From: Planococcus sp. CP5-4_YE
GTDB lineage: Bacteria > Bacillota > Bacilli > Bacillales_A > Planococcaceae
Length of the DNA: 64,000 bases
Direction of reading: 5' to 3'
Assembly (NCBI RefSeq): GCF_019042655.1
Contig: NZ_JAHPZO010000011.1
Span: 26,177 to 90,176, forward strand
Of the stretch, positions 1 to 8,533 are shown in pieces. Positions within the stretch are counted from its first letter, which is position 1, and the number at the start of each line of letters is the position of its first letter. The notes under the pieces are model-generated. The model was not told the origin of the DNA and made no database searches. It worked only from the letters and a program-made list of their open reading frames with translations. A program made the position numbers and the translations under genes.

Positions 1-48
1 AAAGAAGAATTAACGGATTTAGATCCTATATTTGAGCAAGTGATCTAA
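1..48 (+). CDS. C-terminal end of an upstream gene (partial)
   Basis: Frame 1 is open from the window edge and ends at TAA 46-48, giving the last 15 residues, KEELTDLDPIFEQVI. A hairpin with a T-rich tail follows at 93-126, which supports this being a true gene end. The fragment is too short to identify the product. Confidence 0.55.
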   Translation, partial: KEELTDLDPIFEQVI

Positions 49-92
49 AGAGGGAGAAAAACTATTATTCAAAGTTTAATAGTTGTATAACT

Positions 93-126
93 AAAAGCGG
101 AATCTGTTAAAGGTTCCGCCTTTATT
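93..126 (+). terminator. Rho-independent terminator after the partial upstream gene
   Basis: Arms AAAGCGGAATC (about 94-104) and GGTTCCGCCTTT (112-123) pair around a 7-nt loop and are followed by a T-rich tract. It separates the upstream gene from the deaminase. Confidence 0.7.
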
Positions 127-194
127 TATTTAATACTTATATCTAATAGACATAAAAGTCTAGGAGGAACTAGATAGCATAAAGGAGGACCACT

Positions 195-677
195 ATGATC
201 TCAGAAACTGATCTGCAGCATTTAAATCGCTGTGTAGAACTCGCCGAACAGGCGCTTGAAAAAGGGGACGAGCCGTTTGGTTCCATTCTCGTCTCGGCAC
301 AGGGTGATGTGTTGTTCGAAGACCATAACCACGTGGCATCAGGCGACCATACGCAGCATCCAGAATTTGCAATCGCGCGCTGGGCGGCAGAGCATCTAAC
401 CCCGGAAGAACGGGCGCAAGCGACCGTCTATACGTCAGGCGAGCATTGCCCGATGTGCGCGGCGGCGCATGGCTGGGTCGGGCTCGGCCGCATCGTCTAC
501 GCGAGTTCGTCGAAGCAGTTGGGGGAGTGGATGCAAGAGTTCGGAGCCGCGCCTTCGCCTGTCCGCAACCTTTCCATCCCGGAAATCCTGACAGATCCGG
601 ACATCGACGGGCCGGTGCCGGAACTAGCGGAACAAGTGCATCAGCTTCATCGGCGCTTGCACGAATCGAAACAGTAA
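195..677 (+). CDS. Nucleoside deaminase (cytidine/deoxycytidylate deaminase superfamily)
   Basis: A 160-residue cytosolic zinc deaminase. The sequence shows the family zinc site: HPEFA around residue 56 (the H-x-E type motif, His as metal ligand and Glu as proton shuttle) and CPMCAAAHGW around residues 90-99 (PCxxC type, with two Cys ligands). Length is usual for guanine deaminase/tRNA-adenosine-deaminase-like members, which hydrolytically remove an amino group from a base or nucleoside. Substrate cannot be fixed from sequence; a guanine or related nucleobase deaminase is likely. The ATG at 195 has a strong AAAGGAGG site at 181-188. It stands alone between two terminators. Confidence 0.85.
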   Translation: MISETDLQHLNRCVELAEQALEKGDEPFGSILVSAQGDVLFEDHNHVASGDHTQHPEFAIARWAAEHLTPEERAQATVYTSGEHCPMCAAAHGWVGLGRIVYASSSKQLGEWMQEFGAAPSPVRNLSIPEILTDPDIDGPVPELAEQVHQLHRRLHESKQ

Positions 678-683
678 GCACAT

Positions 684-730
684 AAAAAGGACTGCGAAGA
701 GAAAAATCTCTTCGCAGTCCTTTTGTCTTT
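684..730. terminator. Bidirectional terminator between deaminase and ahpF
   Basis: Near-perfect inverted repeat: AAAAAGGACTGCGAAGAG (684-701) pairs with CTCTTCGCAGTCCTTTT (708-724). A-run on one side and T-run on the other make it usable for both convergent genes. Confidence 0.85.
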
Positions 731-731
731 A

Positions 732-2279
732 TTACACCAAAACAGGGATATCGCTTCGGATGAGGTGGTCGAACGCGCTCAGTGAAGCCGTTGCGCCAGA
801 GCCCATCGAAATGATGATCTGTTTGTACGGGATGTTTGTGCAGTCGCCTGCTGCAAACACGCCCGGCATGTTCGTTGCGCCGCGCTGGTCGATGACGATT
901 TCGCCGTGAGCGGTGCGCTCGACAAAGTCACCGAGCCAGTCGGTGTTTGGCACAAGGCCGATTTGGACGAAGACGCCGGATAGTTCGACATGCTTTTCTT
1001 CGCCGCTTTGAAGGTCGATATAGGAAAGCCCGTTCACTTTATCGGTACCGGTGATTTCCTGTGTACGGGCATTCCTCAGCACCGTAACGTTCGGCAAGCT
1101 CTTCAAGCGGTCCTGCAAAACAGAATCCGCTTTAAGCTCTGCATTGTATTCCAGCACCGTCACATGGTTGGTGATGCCTGCGAGGTCAATCGCGGCTTCC
1201 ACGCCGGAGTTGCCGCCGCCGATGACCGCGACGTCTTTGCCGGAAAATAGCGGGCCGTCGCAATGCGGGCAGTAGGCCACGCCTTTGTTCTTGAATTCCT
1301 CTTCGCCAGGGACGTCGATATTGCGCCAGCGGGCACCTGTTGAAAGAATGACGGTTTTGCCTTTGACGACAGCGCCGTTTTCGAGTTCAAGCTCGAACAG
1401 CTCTTTTTTCTCCAAGCGTTTTGCGCGCTGCAAGTTCATCAGCTCGATATCGTATTCTTTCACATGCTCTTCAAGGCTGGCCGCAAATTTCGGGCCTTCC
1501 GTGTGCTTGACGCTGACGAAGTTCTCGATGCTCAAGGTATCCATCACTTGGCCGCCGAAATGTTCTGCGACGATTCCCGTGCGGATGCCTTTACGTGCCG
1601 CATAAATCGCCGCGCTGGCTCCAGCCGGCCCTCCGCCGACAACGAGCACATCAAACGGATCTTTGCCTTCGAATTCGGAAGCGTCTGGTGCGCTGCCGAG
1701 CTTCGCAAGCAATTCCTCAAGCGACATGCGGCCGCTCGCAAACGATTCGCCGTTCAAGAAGACTGTCGGAACAGCCATGATGTCTTTACGTTCGACTTCT
1801 TCTTTGAAGGCAGCCCCGTCGATCATCGTATGTGTGATGTTCGGGTTTAGGACGCTCATCAAATTGAGTGATTGCACGACTTCCGGGCAGTTCTGGCAGC
1901 TTAGGCTGATATAGGATTCGAAATGGTAAGAACCCTCCAGGTTTTTGATCTGGTCCATCGTTTTTTCATCGGCTTTCGGCGCGCGTCCGCTCACTTGCAA
2001 CAAGGCAAGGACGAGCGACGTGAATTCATGGCCGAGCGGGATTCCCGCAAAGGTAATGCCCATGTCTTCGCCGGCACGGGTAACGCTGAAACTCGGTGTT
2101 CTCTCAAGCTCCGTGCGCTCCATTTGAATGCGCGGCGACATGGCGGACAGTTCTTCCACCAAATCGACCATATCTGTTGATACCTTATCGGAGCCGGCGC
2201 TCACCTGGAGCAGCACGTCGCCTTCCAATAGCTGCAAGTATTGCTCTAATTGAGATTTGATTTGCGCATCTAGTATCAT
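732..2279 (-). CDS. ahpF: Alkyl hydroperoxide reductase subunit F (NADH:peroxiredoxin reductase)
   Basis: Cytosolic flavoprotein that passes electrons from NADH to AhpC. In 515 residues it shows the AhpF layout: an N-terminal double thioredoxin-fold domain with redox pair CQNC at 128-131, an FAD-binding GGGPAG motif near residue 213, the thioredoxin-reductase redox centre CPHCDG near 340, an NAD(P) site GGGNSG near 355, and the C-terminal FAD motif (GVFAAGDCTN). An upstream in-frame TTG at 2285 is only 2 nt from the GGAG site, while ATG 2279 lies 8 nt away, so ATG 2279 is preferred. The AAGGAG site overlaps the ahpC stop codon, so the two genes are one operon with close translational linkage. 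Confidence 0.95.
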   Translation of the reverse strand: MILDAQIKSQLEQYLQLLEGDVLLQVSAGSDKVSTDMVDLVEELSAMSPRIQMERTELERTPSFSVTRAGEDMGITFAGIPLGHEFTSLVLALLQVSGRAPKADEKTMDQIKNLEGSYHFESYISLSCQNCPEVVQSLNLMSVLNPNITHTMIDGAAFKEEVERKDIMAVPTVFLNGESFASGRMSLEELLAKLGSAPDASEFEGKDPFDVLVVGGGPAGASAAIYAARKGIRTGIVAEHFGGQVMDTLSIENFVSVKHTEGPKFAASLEEHVKEYDIELMNLQRAKRLEKKELFELELENGAVVKGKTVILSTGARWRNIDVPGEEEFKNKGVAYCPHCDGPLFSGKDVAVIGGGNSGVEAAIDLAGITNHVTVLEYNAELKADSVLQDRLKSLPNVTVLRNARTQEITGTDKVNGLSYIDLQSGEEKHVELSGVFVQIGLVPNTDWLGDFVERTAHGEIVIDQRGATNMPGVFAAGDCTNIPYKQIIISMGSGATASLSAFDHLIRSDIPVLV

Positions 2280-2291
2280 TGTCAAAACTCC

Positions 2292-2861
2292 TTAAATTTT
2301 ACCTACGAGGTCAAGGCTTGGCTTCAATGTGTCGCCGCCTTCTTCCCATTTAGCCGGGCATACTTCGCCTGGGTTGTTGCGCACGTATTGTGCCGCTTTG
2401 ATTTTGCCGACAAGCGTGCTTGCGTCGCGGCCGATGCCGTCTGCGTTGATTTCTGCAGCTTGGACGATGCCTTCCGGGTCGACGATGAATGTGCCGCGCT
2501 GTGCAAGGCCTTCTTCTTCATTAAGAACATCGAATCCGCGTGAAATGCGCTGCGACGGGTCGCCGATCATTGTGTATTCGATTTTGCCGATTGCATCTGA
2601 ATGGTCGTGCCAAGCTTTGTGGGTGAAGTGAGTGTCTGTAGAAACAGAGTATACTTCCACGCCAAGCTCTTTCAATGTTGCGTACTGGCTTTGGAGATCC
2701 TCAAGTTCAGTTGGGCAAACGAATGTGAAGTCTGCTGGGTAGAAGCACACGACGCTCCATTGGCCTTTCATGTTTTCTTCTGTAACCTCGATAAAGTCGC
2801 CGCTCGCCGCCTGGTAAGCTGACGCGTTAAATGGTTGGATTTCTTTTCCGATTAAAGACAT
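2292..2861 (-). CDS. ahpC: Alkyl hydroperoxide reductase subunit C (2-Cys peroxiredoxin)
   Basis: A 189-residue typical 2-Cys peroxiredoxin that reduces H2O2, organic peroxides and peroxynitrite. Peroxidatic Cys is C49 in FTFVCPTE and the resolving Cys is C168 in GEVCPAKW; the PxxxT/SxxC-type surroundings ([10 protein letters not shown]) are intact. The reading frame extends 25 codons upstream, but the ATG at 2861 is placed correctly behind AGGAGGTAA and matches the family N-terminus (MSLIGKEI). It is the first gene of the ahpC-ahpF operon; a PerR box lies about 95 bp upstream, so peroxide-inducible expression is expected. Confidence 0.96.
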   Translation of the reverse strand: MSLIGKEIQPFNASAYQAASGDFIEVTEENMKGQWSVVCFYPADFTFVCPTELEDLQSQYATLKELGVEVYSVSTDTHFTHKAWHDHSDAIGKIEYTMIGDPSQRISRGFDVLNEEEGLAQRGTFIVDPEGIVQAAEINADGIGRDASTLVGKIKAAQYVRNNPGEVCPAKWEEGGDTLKPSLDLVGKI

Positions 2862-2953
2862 AAAGTAATTACCTCCTGAATGTTTTTTAGAATGAATATA
2901 ATAGATAACTAAAATAATCGAGGAAATACGCCTCAATTAATATCGTTATCTGA

Positions 2954-2968
2954 TTATAATAATTCTAA
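2954..2968. promoter_or_regulatory. PerR box upstream of ahpCF
   Basis: TTATAATAATTCTAA matches the Bacillus PerR consensus TTATAATNATTATAA at 13 of 14 defined positions. PerR is the iron-loaded peroxide sensor that represses ahpCF and katA-type genes in Bacillales; position upstream of ahpC fits. Confidence 0.8.
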
Positions 2969-3020
2969 TGATATTTCCATTGTCATATGAAACGTGGCTT
3001 TTGTCAAAGAGAACCCATAT

Positions 3021-3035
3021 GTGTAAACGCTTTCT
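3021..3035. promoter_or_regulatory. Candidate cre (CcpA) site
   Basis: TGTAAACGCTTTCT (3022-3035) fits the core of the cre consensus WTGNAANCGNWNNCW except for the first base. It lies in the 447-bp space between ahpC and the Gfo/Idh/MocA gene, about 275 bp before the latter. Carbon catabolite control of the oxidoreductase is possible. Apart from this site and the PerR box I see no other clear feature in 2862-3308. Confidence 0.45.
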
Positions 3036-3308
3036 TTATAGGAGTAAGAAAAACCGCCGGTAAAAGCGTTTTCAATGTAAATTGCCGAATATTTAAAGTC
3101 TCGAAAAGATAGTGAAATAACTATCAATCAAATATTGTGAGATAATTAAGTGGTGTCTAAGTATGATGTTTTCTCATCCGATCATCCTAATTGAGAGGAA
3201 TGCAACGGAGCAAGTACAGTTAGTTTTTGTCTGATTTGCCCGTCTCTGTGGTGTGAGTTTTTACTAGTGTAGTTTATGATGGAAAGAAAACAGGGGGAGT
3301 TGGATGGC

Positions 3309-4361
3309 ATGAAAGTGGGCATCATCGGGTGTGGAGGAATCGCCAAAACACGCCATGCGCCGGAATATTTAGCGAATCCGTATGTCGACGGTATCGTCTT
3401 TTACGACCGCAACTTGCACCGTTCCGAAGCGATGGTGGAATTGTTCGGCGGCAGGAATGTCGAGAATGTCGAAGACTTATTCAACGATCCGGATATTATC
3501 GCCATCAGCGATTGTTCGTCGAATGAAAACCATCGTTTATTTTCCACGCAGGCACTATTGAGCGGCAAGCACGTGCTGTGCGAAAAACCGATCTCCTTGA
3601 CGGTGGCACACGCTAAGGAGATTTTGGCGGCACAGAAAAAATCCGGCAAGAAACTGATGGTCGACCATAATCAGCGGTTCACGCGCGCGCATCAAAAAGC
3701 GCGGGAAATCCTGGCCAGTGGAGAGCTCGGTAAAGTCTTGACCTTCCGCACCGCTTTCGGGCATTCAGGCCCGGAATCCTGGGGAATCAATAAAACCAAA
3801 TCGACATGGTTTTTCAAGAAGGAACGTTCGGGCTTCGGTGTTGGCGGCGACCTCGGCATCCATAAAATCGATTTGCTGCATTACTTGCTCGATGATGAAA
3901 TCATTCAAGTGAGCGCCTTTCAAGGAGCTTTGCACAAAACGGATGAAAACGGCGAGCCGATTGAAGTATGCGACAATCTTGTCTGCAGCTTGGTGACCGA
4001 AAAAGGGCGTCTCGGAAACGCTGCCTTCTCCTGGACCTATTACGGGGAAGAAGACAATAGCACCGTCGTTTATTGCGAGAAAGGCATCATGAAAATCTAC
4101 CACAATGACGAGTATCAGCTGGAGCTCATCATGGAATCCGGCGAGAAAGTGAACTACCAGCTGGAAGTGATCCAAACGAATGACAACCAGACTCCGAGCG
4201 GTGTCATTGATGCATTTGTCGATTCCATTCACCTGGATCAGGAGCCGATCGTTACGGGAGAAGATGCCTTGAAATCACTGAAAGTTATTTTGGGCATCAT
4301 GGAAGCAGCCGACACCAAGCAAGTGGTCACCATCGAAAAAGAGTCTCTCCTTCATCATTAA
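3309..4361 (+). CDS. Gfo/Idh/MocA family NAD(P)-dependent oxidoreductase
   Basis: A 350-residue dehydrogenase of the inositol/glucose-fructose oxidoreductase family. The Rossmann motif VGIIGCGGIA is at residues 3-12, the family EKP motif (CEKPISLT, catalytic Lys) near residue 95, and the substrate-side GGDLGIHKIDLLHY helix with the conserved D..H pair near residue 180. Such enzymes oxidise sugars, inositols or related polyols; the substrate here is not readable. ATG 3309 is preferred over ATG 3276 because GGGGGAG (3293-3299) is 9 nt upstream of it. Monocistronic; its stop codon sits inside the terminator loop/arm. Confidence 0.85.
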   Translation: MKVGIIGCGGIAKTRHAPEYLANPYVDGIVFYDRNLHRSEAMVELFGGRNVENVEDLFNDPDIIAISDCSSNENHRLFSTQALLSGKHVLCEKPISLTVAHAKEILAAQKKSGKKLMVDHNQRFTRAHQKAREILASGELGKVLTFRTAFGHSGPESWGINKTKSTWFFKKERSGFGVGGDLGIHKIDLLHYLLDDEIIQVSAFQGALHKTDENGEPIEVCDNLVCSLVTEKGRLGNAAFSWTYYGEEDNSTVVYCEKGIMKIYHNDEYQLELIMESGEKVNYQLEVIQTNDNQTPSGVIDAFVDSIHLDQEPIVTGEDALKSLKVILGIMEAADTKQVVTIEKESLLHH

Positions 4362-4376
4362 GGAGAGACTCTTTGC
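4341..4376 (+). terminator. Terminator overlapping the end of the Gfo/Idh/MocA gene
   Basis: Perfect 12-bp stem GAGTCTCTCCTT (4341-4352) / AAGGAGAGACTC (4360-4371) with a short T-tract. The 5' arm encodes the last residues and the TAA stop (4359-4361) abuts the 3' arm. Confidence 0.8.
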
Positions 4377-4392
4377 TTGTCGAGAAAATTAA

Positions 4393-4543
4393 GAAGCCAT
4401 ATTTTCCGAAGCTTATCGCTCGCTTTCCGTGGGCTCGCGCCCAAGCCTCCTCAGCCGCTTCGCTGCTTGCGGGGTCTCGGTCGTCTCGCTTTACCACTGG
4501 AGTCGAGCAAACGCTTCTCCAAATACTTAGGTAGAACATTGAT
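4393..4543. repeat. Dispersed GC-rich repeat, copy A
   Basis: About 150 bp nearly identical to 45434-45585 (copy B), including the distal AACGCTTCTCCAAATACTTAG segment, and more distantly similar to 63801-63915. The ends are imperfect inverted repeats (GAAGCTTATCGCTCG... against ...CGAGCAAACGCTTC), so the element could fold into one long hairpin. Peptides from open frames through it resemble each other only because the DNA is repeated. It fills most of the 260-bp gap between two convergent genes. Confidence 0.85.
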
Positions 4544-4621
4544 CTTAAAAGGTAGAATAAGTGATTTTCTTTCTATACATAATGAATCACTAACTTCTTT
4601 AACACTATTCTTTCATTTCGC

Positions 4622-5761
4622 TCATAGTTTGAAACGGTTGAGTGAGAAGGGGGCGATGTCGAATTCGGTGTGGCCGTCTGTTGCTAATTGGCTCAATACT
4701 TCGCCCATGACGCTGCCGAATTTGAAGCCGTGGCCGGTAAAGCCGCAGGCGAAAATGACGCGCTCGTTGTCCGGATGGCGGTCGATGATGAAGTTATGGT
4801 CGTCCGAGACAGTGTATAAACAAGTTTTGCCTTGTTTCAACTCTCCGCTCGCTTCCGGCATATAGAGGTCCAAGAATCTTCTTAAGTCGCCTTCATCCAA
4901 TTCGTATTGCCCGAAGTTCTGGGTTTGTTCGTCCGGGTCGATTGGCTGTCCGCCGTCCGAGCGTCCGACTTTTACGCCAGCGCCGTCGATGCTCGGAAAA
5001 CCGTAGAACATCATTTCGGGACCTTCTACAAAAAAACCAGGAAATTGATCGGCATTGTACATCTCAGGTGCTTCAAACCAACCGACCGCTTTGCGTGTCG
5101 GTTGGATCGGCAATTGCAGCTCCGGCAGTAGCTTCTTTGCCCATGCACCGGCTGTGACGATCACTTTTTCAGCATAGAAAACACCTTGCCCGGTGGAGAT
5201 TTTCACTCGGTCCCCGTCCTGTATATCGATGTGCTGGACGGGTGTATTCGGCACGTAGTGAACGCCGTTTTCGAGCGCCAGTTTCTTATAGGCACGGATG
5301 GCATTTTCGCTGTACAACACGCCTGCTTGTGCTTCAAAGCAGCCGATGAAATGCTCGGGCACTGTGAAGCCTGGCCATCTTTCCTGGATCGCGCTGCTAC
5401 TTAGTATTTCGAGCGGCAAGCCGTAGCTGTTCGCGGCTGCGATGCTCTCAAGCAGAAAAGGAGAGTCTTCCGGGCCTAGCCCAATAACGCCGGTCTTGTC
5501 AAAAATCTTGTAGCCGGTCTGCTTCTCCAAGTCTTCCCATAATTGCTGCGCGCGCAACACTAACCTTACGTAATGCCTGCCTTCCCCGTAAGCGTGCCGG
5601 ATCAATCGGGTATCGCCGTGATGGCTGCCGTTCGCATGGGGCGGGTCGAATGCATCGATCACCAATGTCTTCTTGCCTTGCTGTGCCAAAAAGGCGCCGG
5701 CAGCCATGCCCATCGTTCCGGAACCGACGATGGCGACATCAAAAACAGTTTCCTCGCTCAT
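4622..5761 (-). CDS. solA: Monomeric sarcosine oxidase / N-methyl-L-tryptophan oxidase family FAD enzyme
   Basis: A 379-residue flavoprotein amine oxidase that demethylates secondary N-methyl amino acids using O2, releasing formaldehyde and H2O2. The dinucleotide motif VAIVGSGTMGMAAG is at residues 8-21, GSHHGDTRLIRHAYGEG matches the MSOX/MTOX active-site region, and the Cys of KTCLYTVSDDHNF near residue 317 corresponds to the covalent 8-alpha-S-cysteinyl FAD attachment site of this family. The frame is open further upstream, but ATG 5761 with GGAG 11 nt before it matches the family N-terminus. Sarcosine versus N-methyltryptophan specificity is not resolved. It is divergent from the SAM-riboswitch operon, both touching one-carbon metabolism. 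Confidence 0.82.
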   Translation of the reverse strand: MSEETVFDVAIVGSGTMGMAAGAFLAQQGKKTLVIDAFDPPHANGSHHGDTRLIRHAYGEGRHYVRLVLRAQQLWEDLEKQTGYKIFDKTGVIGLGPEDSPFLLESIAAANSYGLPLEILSSSAIQERWPGFTVPEHFIGCFEAQAGVLYSENAIRAYKKLALENGVHYVPNTPVQHIDIQDGDRVKISTGQGVFYAEKVIVTAGAWAKKLLPELQLPIQPTRKAVGWFEAPEMYNADQFPGFFVEGPEMMFYGFPSIDGAGVKVGRSDGGQPIDPDEQTQNFGQYELDEGDLRRFLDLYMPEASGELKQGKTCLYTVSDDHNFIIDRHPDNERVIFACGFTGHGFKFGSVMGEVLSQLATDGHTEFDIAPFSLNRFKL

Positions 5762-5915
5762 TTCGTGTTCAACTCCGCTCTTATAGTGGATGTCAGCCGT
5801 CCAGTGAAAATCTGGCCGTAAGTAAATATTAAAATCGATGGTATGCAATGCGGCTCGCTTTGTCAATTTCCTGGTGAATCTTTATGCGAATTTTTGATTT
5901 ATTTTCAAAAAGGGT

Positions 5916-5944
5916 TTGACAGCAGTGGCTATCTCAAATACTAT
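5916..5944 (+). promoter_or_regulatory. SigA-type promoter for the SAM-riboswitch operon
   Basis: TTGACA (5916-5921), 17-bp spacer, TACTAT (5939-5944). Transcription would start about 25 nt before the riboswitch. Confidence 0.75.
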
Positions 5945-5970
5945 CGTTAATATGTTAATAAATTGAATAA

Positions 5971-6072
5971 CTTATCCAGAGAGACCGAGGGACAGGCCCT
6001 ATGACGTCCAGCAACCATCATACACATGAGAGGTGCTAATTCCTGCAGGATGTTTTCATTCTGAGAGATAAG
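5971..6072 (+). ncRNA. SAM-I (S-box) riboswitch
   Basis: Shows the conserved S-box elements in order: CTTATCCAGAGAG at the 5' side of P1, a GAGGGACAGGCCCTATGA core, CCAGCAACC, AGGTGCTAATTCC, and the closing GAGAGATAAG of P1 at the 3' side. When S-adenosylmethionine binds, the downstream terminator is allowed to form and transcription stops. It precedes an amino acid ABC transporter and mmuM, so the operon is expected to be on when SAM is low. Confidence 0.95.
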
Positions 6073-6081
6073 AAATTGGTC

Positions 6082-6113
6082 GAAGCCTCTTTCCTATTGG
6101 AAGAGGCTTTTTT
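6082..6113 (+). terminator. Riboswitch expression-platform terminator
   Basis: AAGCCTCTT (6083-6091) pairs with AAGAGGCTT (6101-6109), followed by TTTTTT, directly after the SAM-I aptamer. Confidence 0.88.
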
Positions 6114-6201
6114 GCATCCAAAAAGCAGGAAGTGCGCTTGAAAAAAGCCAGGAAGTCTACTGGAACCATAAAAAAATTGCATTCAAAAAGGAGCTTGAAT
6201 C

Positions 6202-7014
6202 ATGAAAAGAAACGCTTATGTATTCGCAACTGCCTGTTTAATAGGCCTTGCCGTAACACTCGCCGGCTGTTCATCGGAAGAGACGGCGAACGCTACAGGA
6301 GACCAAGTAATCCGCGTCGGGACGCAAAACGACTATCCGCCTTTCGCTTTCGCGGATGAGGCCAACCAGCTGACGGGTTACGACGTGGACATGATGAAGG
6401 CCGTCGATGAACAATTGGACGGCTATACGTTCGAATACGTCGCCGTACCGTGGGACAGCATGTTCCTCGCGCTCGAATCGAATAAAATCCAGGCCATCGC
6501 CGATCAAGTGGCGAAAACGCCGGAGCGCCAAGAAAAGTATTTGTTCACCGATGAATCGTATTTCGCAGCGGAAACGGTCATCGCAGTAAAAGAAGGCCGC
6601 GAAGACATCCAAACGATTGAAGATTTGGAAGGCAAAGCGGTCGGGGCGTTGGCGGGCGATTCTTACACCTTATTGTTGGAGGAATCTAACGAAACCGCCG
6701 CCGAGCCGATTGAATTGAAATACAGCGAAAGCGGTAACCCGTCGGAAATTCTGCAGGATGTGCAGAACGGCCGTGTCGACGCATACGTCAACGACCCGAT
6801 CATGATGAACGCGGTACTGGAAAAAAATGAACTCGGCGTGGAGATTGTCGGGCAATCCCTAGTCAATGACGATATGGGCATCGTCTTGAAAGACGAAGAA
6901 AAAGGCCAAGAGCTGAAAGCCTTGATCGACCCGATCTTGAAACAGCTGAAAGAAGACGGCACCTTGTCCGAACTGTCCGAGAAATGGACCGGCGGCGACT
7001 ACATCCCTGAATAA
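6202..7014 (+). CDS. Polar amino acid ABC transporter, substrate-binding lipoprotein
   Basis: A 270-residue family 3 solute-binding protein anchored outside the membrane. Signal peptide ends in lipobox TLAGC with lipid-modified C23; the mature part begins with the family motif IRVGTQNDYPPFAF and GYDVDMMKAV. An AAAGGAG site precedes ATG 6202. First gene of a SAM-riboswitch operon (binding protein, permease, ATPase, mmuM). The family binds amino acids such as cystine, glutamine or methionine; given the riboswitch and mmuM, a methionine-related ligand such as S-methylmethionine, methionine or cystine is inferred. Confidence 0.88.
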   Translation: MKRNAYVFATACLIGLAVTLAGCSSEETANATGDQVIRVGTQNDYPPFAFADEANQLTGYDVDMMKAVDEQLDGYTFEYVAVPWDSMFLALESNKIQAIADQVAKTPERQEKYLFTDESYFAAETVIAVKEGREDIQTIEDLEGKAVGALAGDSYTLLLEESNETAAEPIELKYSESGNPSEILQDVQNGRVDAYVNDPIMMNAVLEKNELGVEIVGQSLVNDDMGIVLKDEEKGQELKALIDPILKQLKEDGTLSELSEKWTGGDYIPE

Positions 7015-7035
7015 GCTAGCGGAAGGACAGAGACA

Positions 7036-7755
7036 ATGGAAAATTTACTGGACTTGAATTTCTTGATCGAGAGCTTTCCTGCCATCCTCTCCAGGCTGCC
7101 GGTTACGATCGGCATCGCAGTCGGCTCGCTGCTGTTGAGCTTGATCATCGGTGTGGCTGCGGCATTGATTAAAATCTACAAAGTGCCCGTGCTCAGCGTC
7201 ATCACGTCGATCTATATTTCCTTTATCCGAGGGACTCCTTTATTGGTGCAGATTTACCTGGTGTTTTACGGGATTCCGAAAATCATTTGTTTTCTACAAA
7301 GCGAATATGGCTGGCTTCAGTCGGCAGACGTCAATAGCATCGCACCCGAATTCTATGCCTTGATGGCCTTTTCCATCAATTTGGGCGCGTATTTATCCGA
7401 GACGATCCGTTCGGCGATCGAATCGGTCGACCGTGGGCAGTTCGAAGCCGCCAAAGCGATTGGCATGACGCCTGTTCAGATGATGCTGAAGATCGTCTTT
7501 CCGCAGGCTTTGACGGTCGCGATCCCGAACCTCGGCAATATGTTCATCAGCACGATTAAAGACACTTCGCTCGTGTTCATCATCGGCGTCATCGATATCA
7601 TGGGGCAGGCAAAAATCCTCGGCTCCCGCGGCTTGGCGTTCTTTGAAGTGTATATCGCCGTCTCGATCGTCTATTGGATTTTGTGCATTGTCGTCGAGCG
7701 CTTATTGGCGAAGATCGAGAAGCGTGCACGCAGATATGAAAGAGGGATTGCCTGA
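7036..7755 (+). CDS. Polar amino acid ABC transporter, permease
   Basis: A 239-residue HisM/GlnP-type integral membrane protein with about five membrane helices. The FIRGTPLLVQIYLVFYG segment near residues 60-76 and the EAAKAIGMTPVQMM coupling helix (EAA loop) near residue 142 are diagnostic for amino acid importers. GGAAGGACAGAG precedes ATG 7036. It follows the binding protein after 21 nt and overlaps the ATPase start by one base (TGATG), so the three are translated together. Confidence 0.9.
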   Translation: MENLLDLNFLIESFPAILSRLPVTIGIAVGSLLLSLIIGVAAALIKIYKVPVLSVITSIYISFIRGTPLLVQIYLVFYGIPKIICFLQSEYGWLQSADVNSIAPEFYALMAFSINLGAYLSETIRSAIESVDRGQFEAAKAIGMTPVQMMLKIVFPQALTVAIPNLGNMFISTIKDTSLVFIIGVIDIMGQAKILGSRGLAFFEVYIAVSIVYWILCIVVERLLAKIEKRARRYERGIA

Positions 7756-8495
7756 TGATCAAATTGGAGAAGCTGCATAAATATTACGACCGACAGCATG
7801 TGTTGAAAGGCATCGATTTAACCGTCGAAAAAGGCGAAGTGGTGGCGGTCCTCGGGCCAAGCGGTTCCGGGAAATCGACGCTATTGCGCTGCATCAATTT
7901 TTTAGAGGAGCCGACGAGCGGCATCGTGGAAATCGGCGGCAAGCGGGTGGATGCAGCGACCGCCAAGAAAAAGGAAATCTTTGCGCTGAGGACGGCAACC
8001 GGCATGGTGTTCCAACAATACAACCTGTTCAAGAATCTGACCGTGCTGCAAAATATCTCTGTCGGTTTGACGAGCGTCAAGCGGATGAAAAAAGACGCCG
8101 CTGACAAAAAAGGCATCGAGATGCTCGATCAGGTCGGCTTGTCGAATAAACTGAGCCATTACCCCGCCCAACTATCCGGCGGCCAGCAGCAGCGTGTCGG
8201 CATCGCCCGTGCGCTGGCTTTGGATCCGGAAGTGCTGTTATTCGACGAACCGACTTCTTCGTTGGACCCGGAACTGGTTGATGAAGTATTGGCAACCATC
8301 CGCCGCGTCGCGGATACCGGCAAAACGATGTTCATCGTGACCCATGAATTAAGTTTCGCGCGAGAGATTTCGGATCGTGTCATCTTTATGGAAGACGGGG
8401 TCATTATCGAGCAAGGAACGGCCGAACAAATCTTCACCAAGCCCGCCGTCGAAAGAACGAGGCAATTTTTAGGGAAAGTTGTTCAAGGTGGCTGA
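7755..8495 (+). CDS. Polar amino acid ABC transporter, ATPase
   Basis: A 246-residue cytosolic nucleotide-binding subunit. Walker A is GPSGSGKST near residue 34, signature LSGGQQQR near residue 137, Walker B VLLFDEPTSSLD near residue 158 and the H-loop VTHE near 195. Closest to GlnQ/TcyN-type importers ATPases. Start overlaps the permease stop. It powers uptake of the ligand bound by the lipoprotein at 6202-7014. Confidence 0.93.
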   Translation: MIKLEKLHKYYDRQHVLKGIDLTVEKGEVVAVLGPSGSGKSTLLRCINFLEEPTSGIVEIGGKRVDAATAKKKEIFALRTATGMVFQQYNLFKNLTVLQNISVGLTSVKRMKKDAADKKGIEMLDQVGLSNKLSHYPAQLSGGQQQRVGIARALALDPEVLLFDEPTSSLDPELVDEVLATIRRVADTGKTMFIVTHELSFAREISDRVIFMEDGVIIEQGTAEQIFTKPAVERTRQFLGKVVQGG

Positions 8496-8533
8496 AAAAT
8501 ACGAAGTGACCGATAGCGGAAGGATGATATGCA

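Noticed and set aside
4377..4865. Similar peptides encoded at 4377 and 45329 that could suggest a small protein family
   Set aside because: The similarity comes from the dispersed DNA repeat; neither frame has a ribosome binding site, and both run into neighbouring real genes on the other strand or in another frame.
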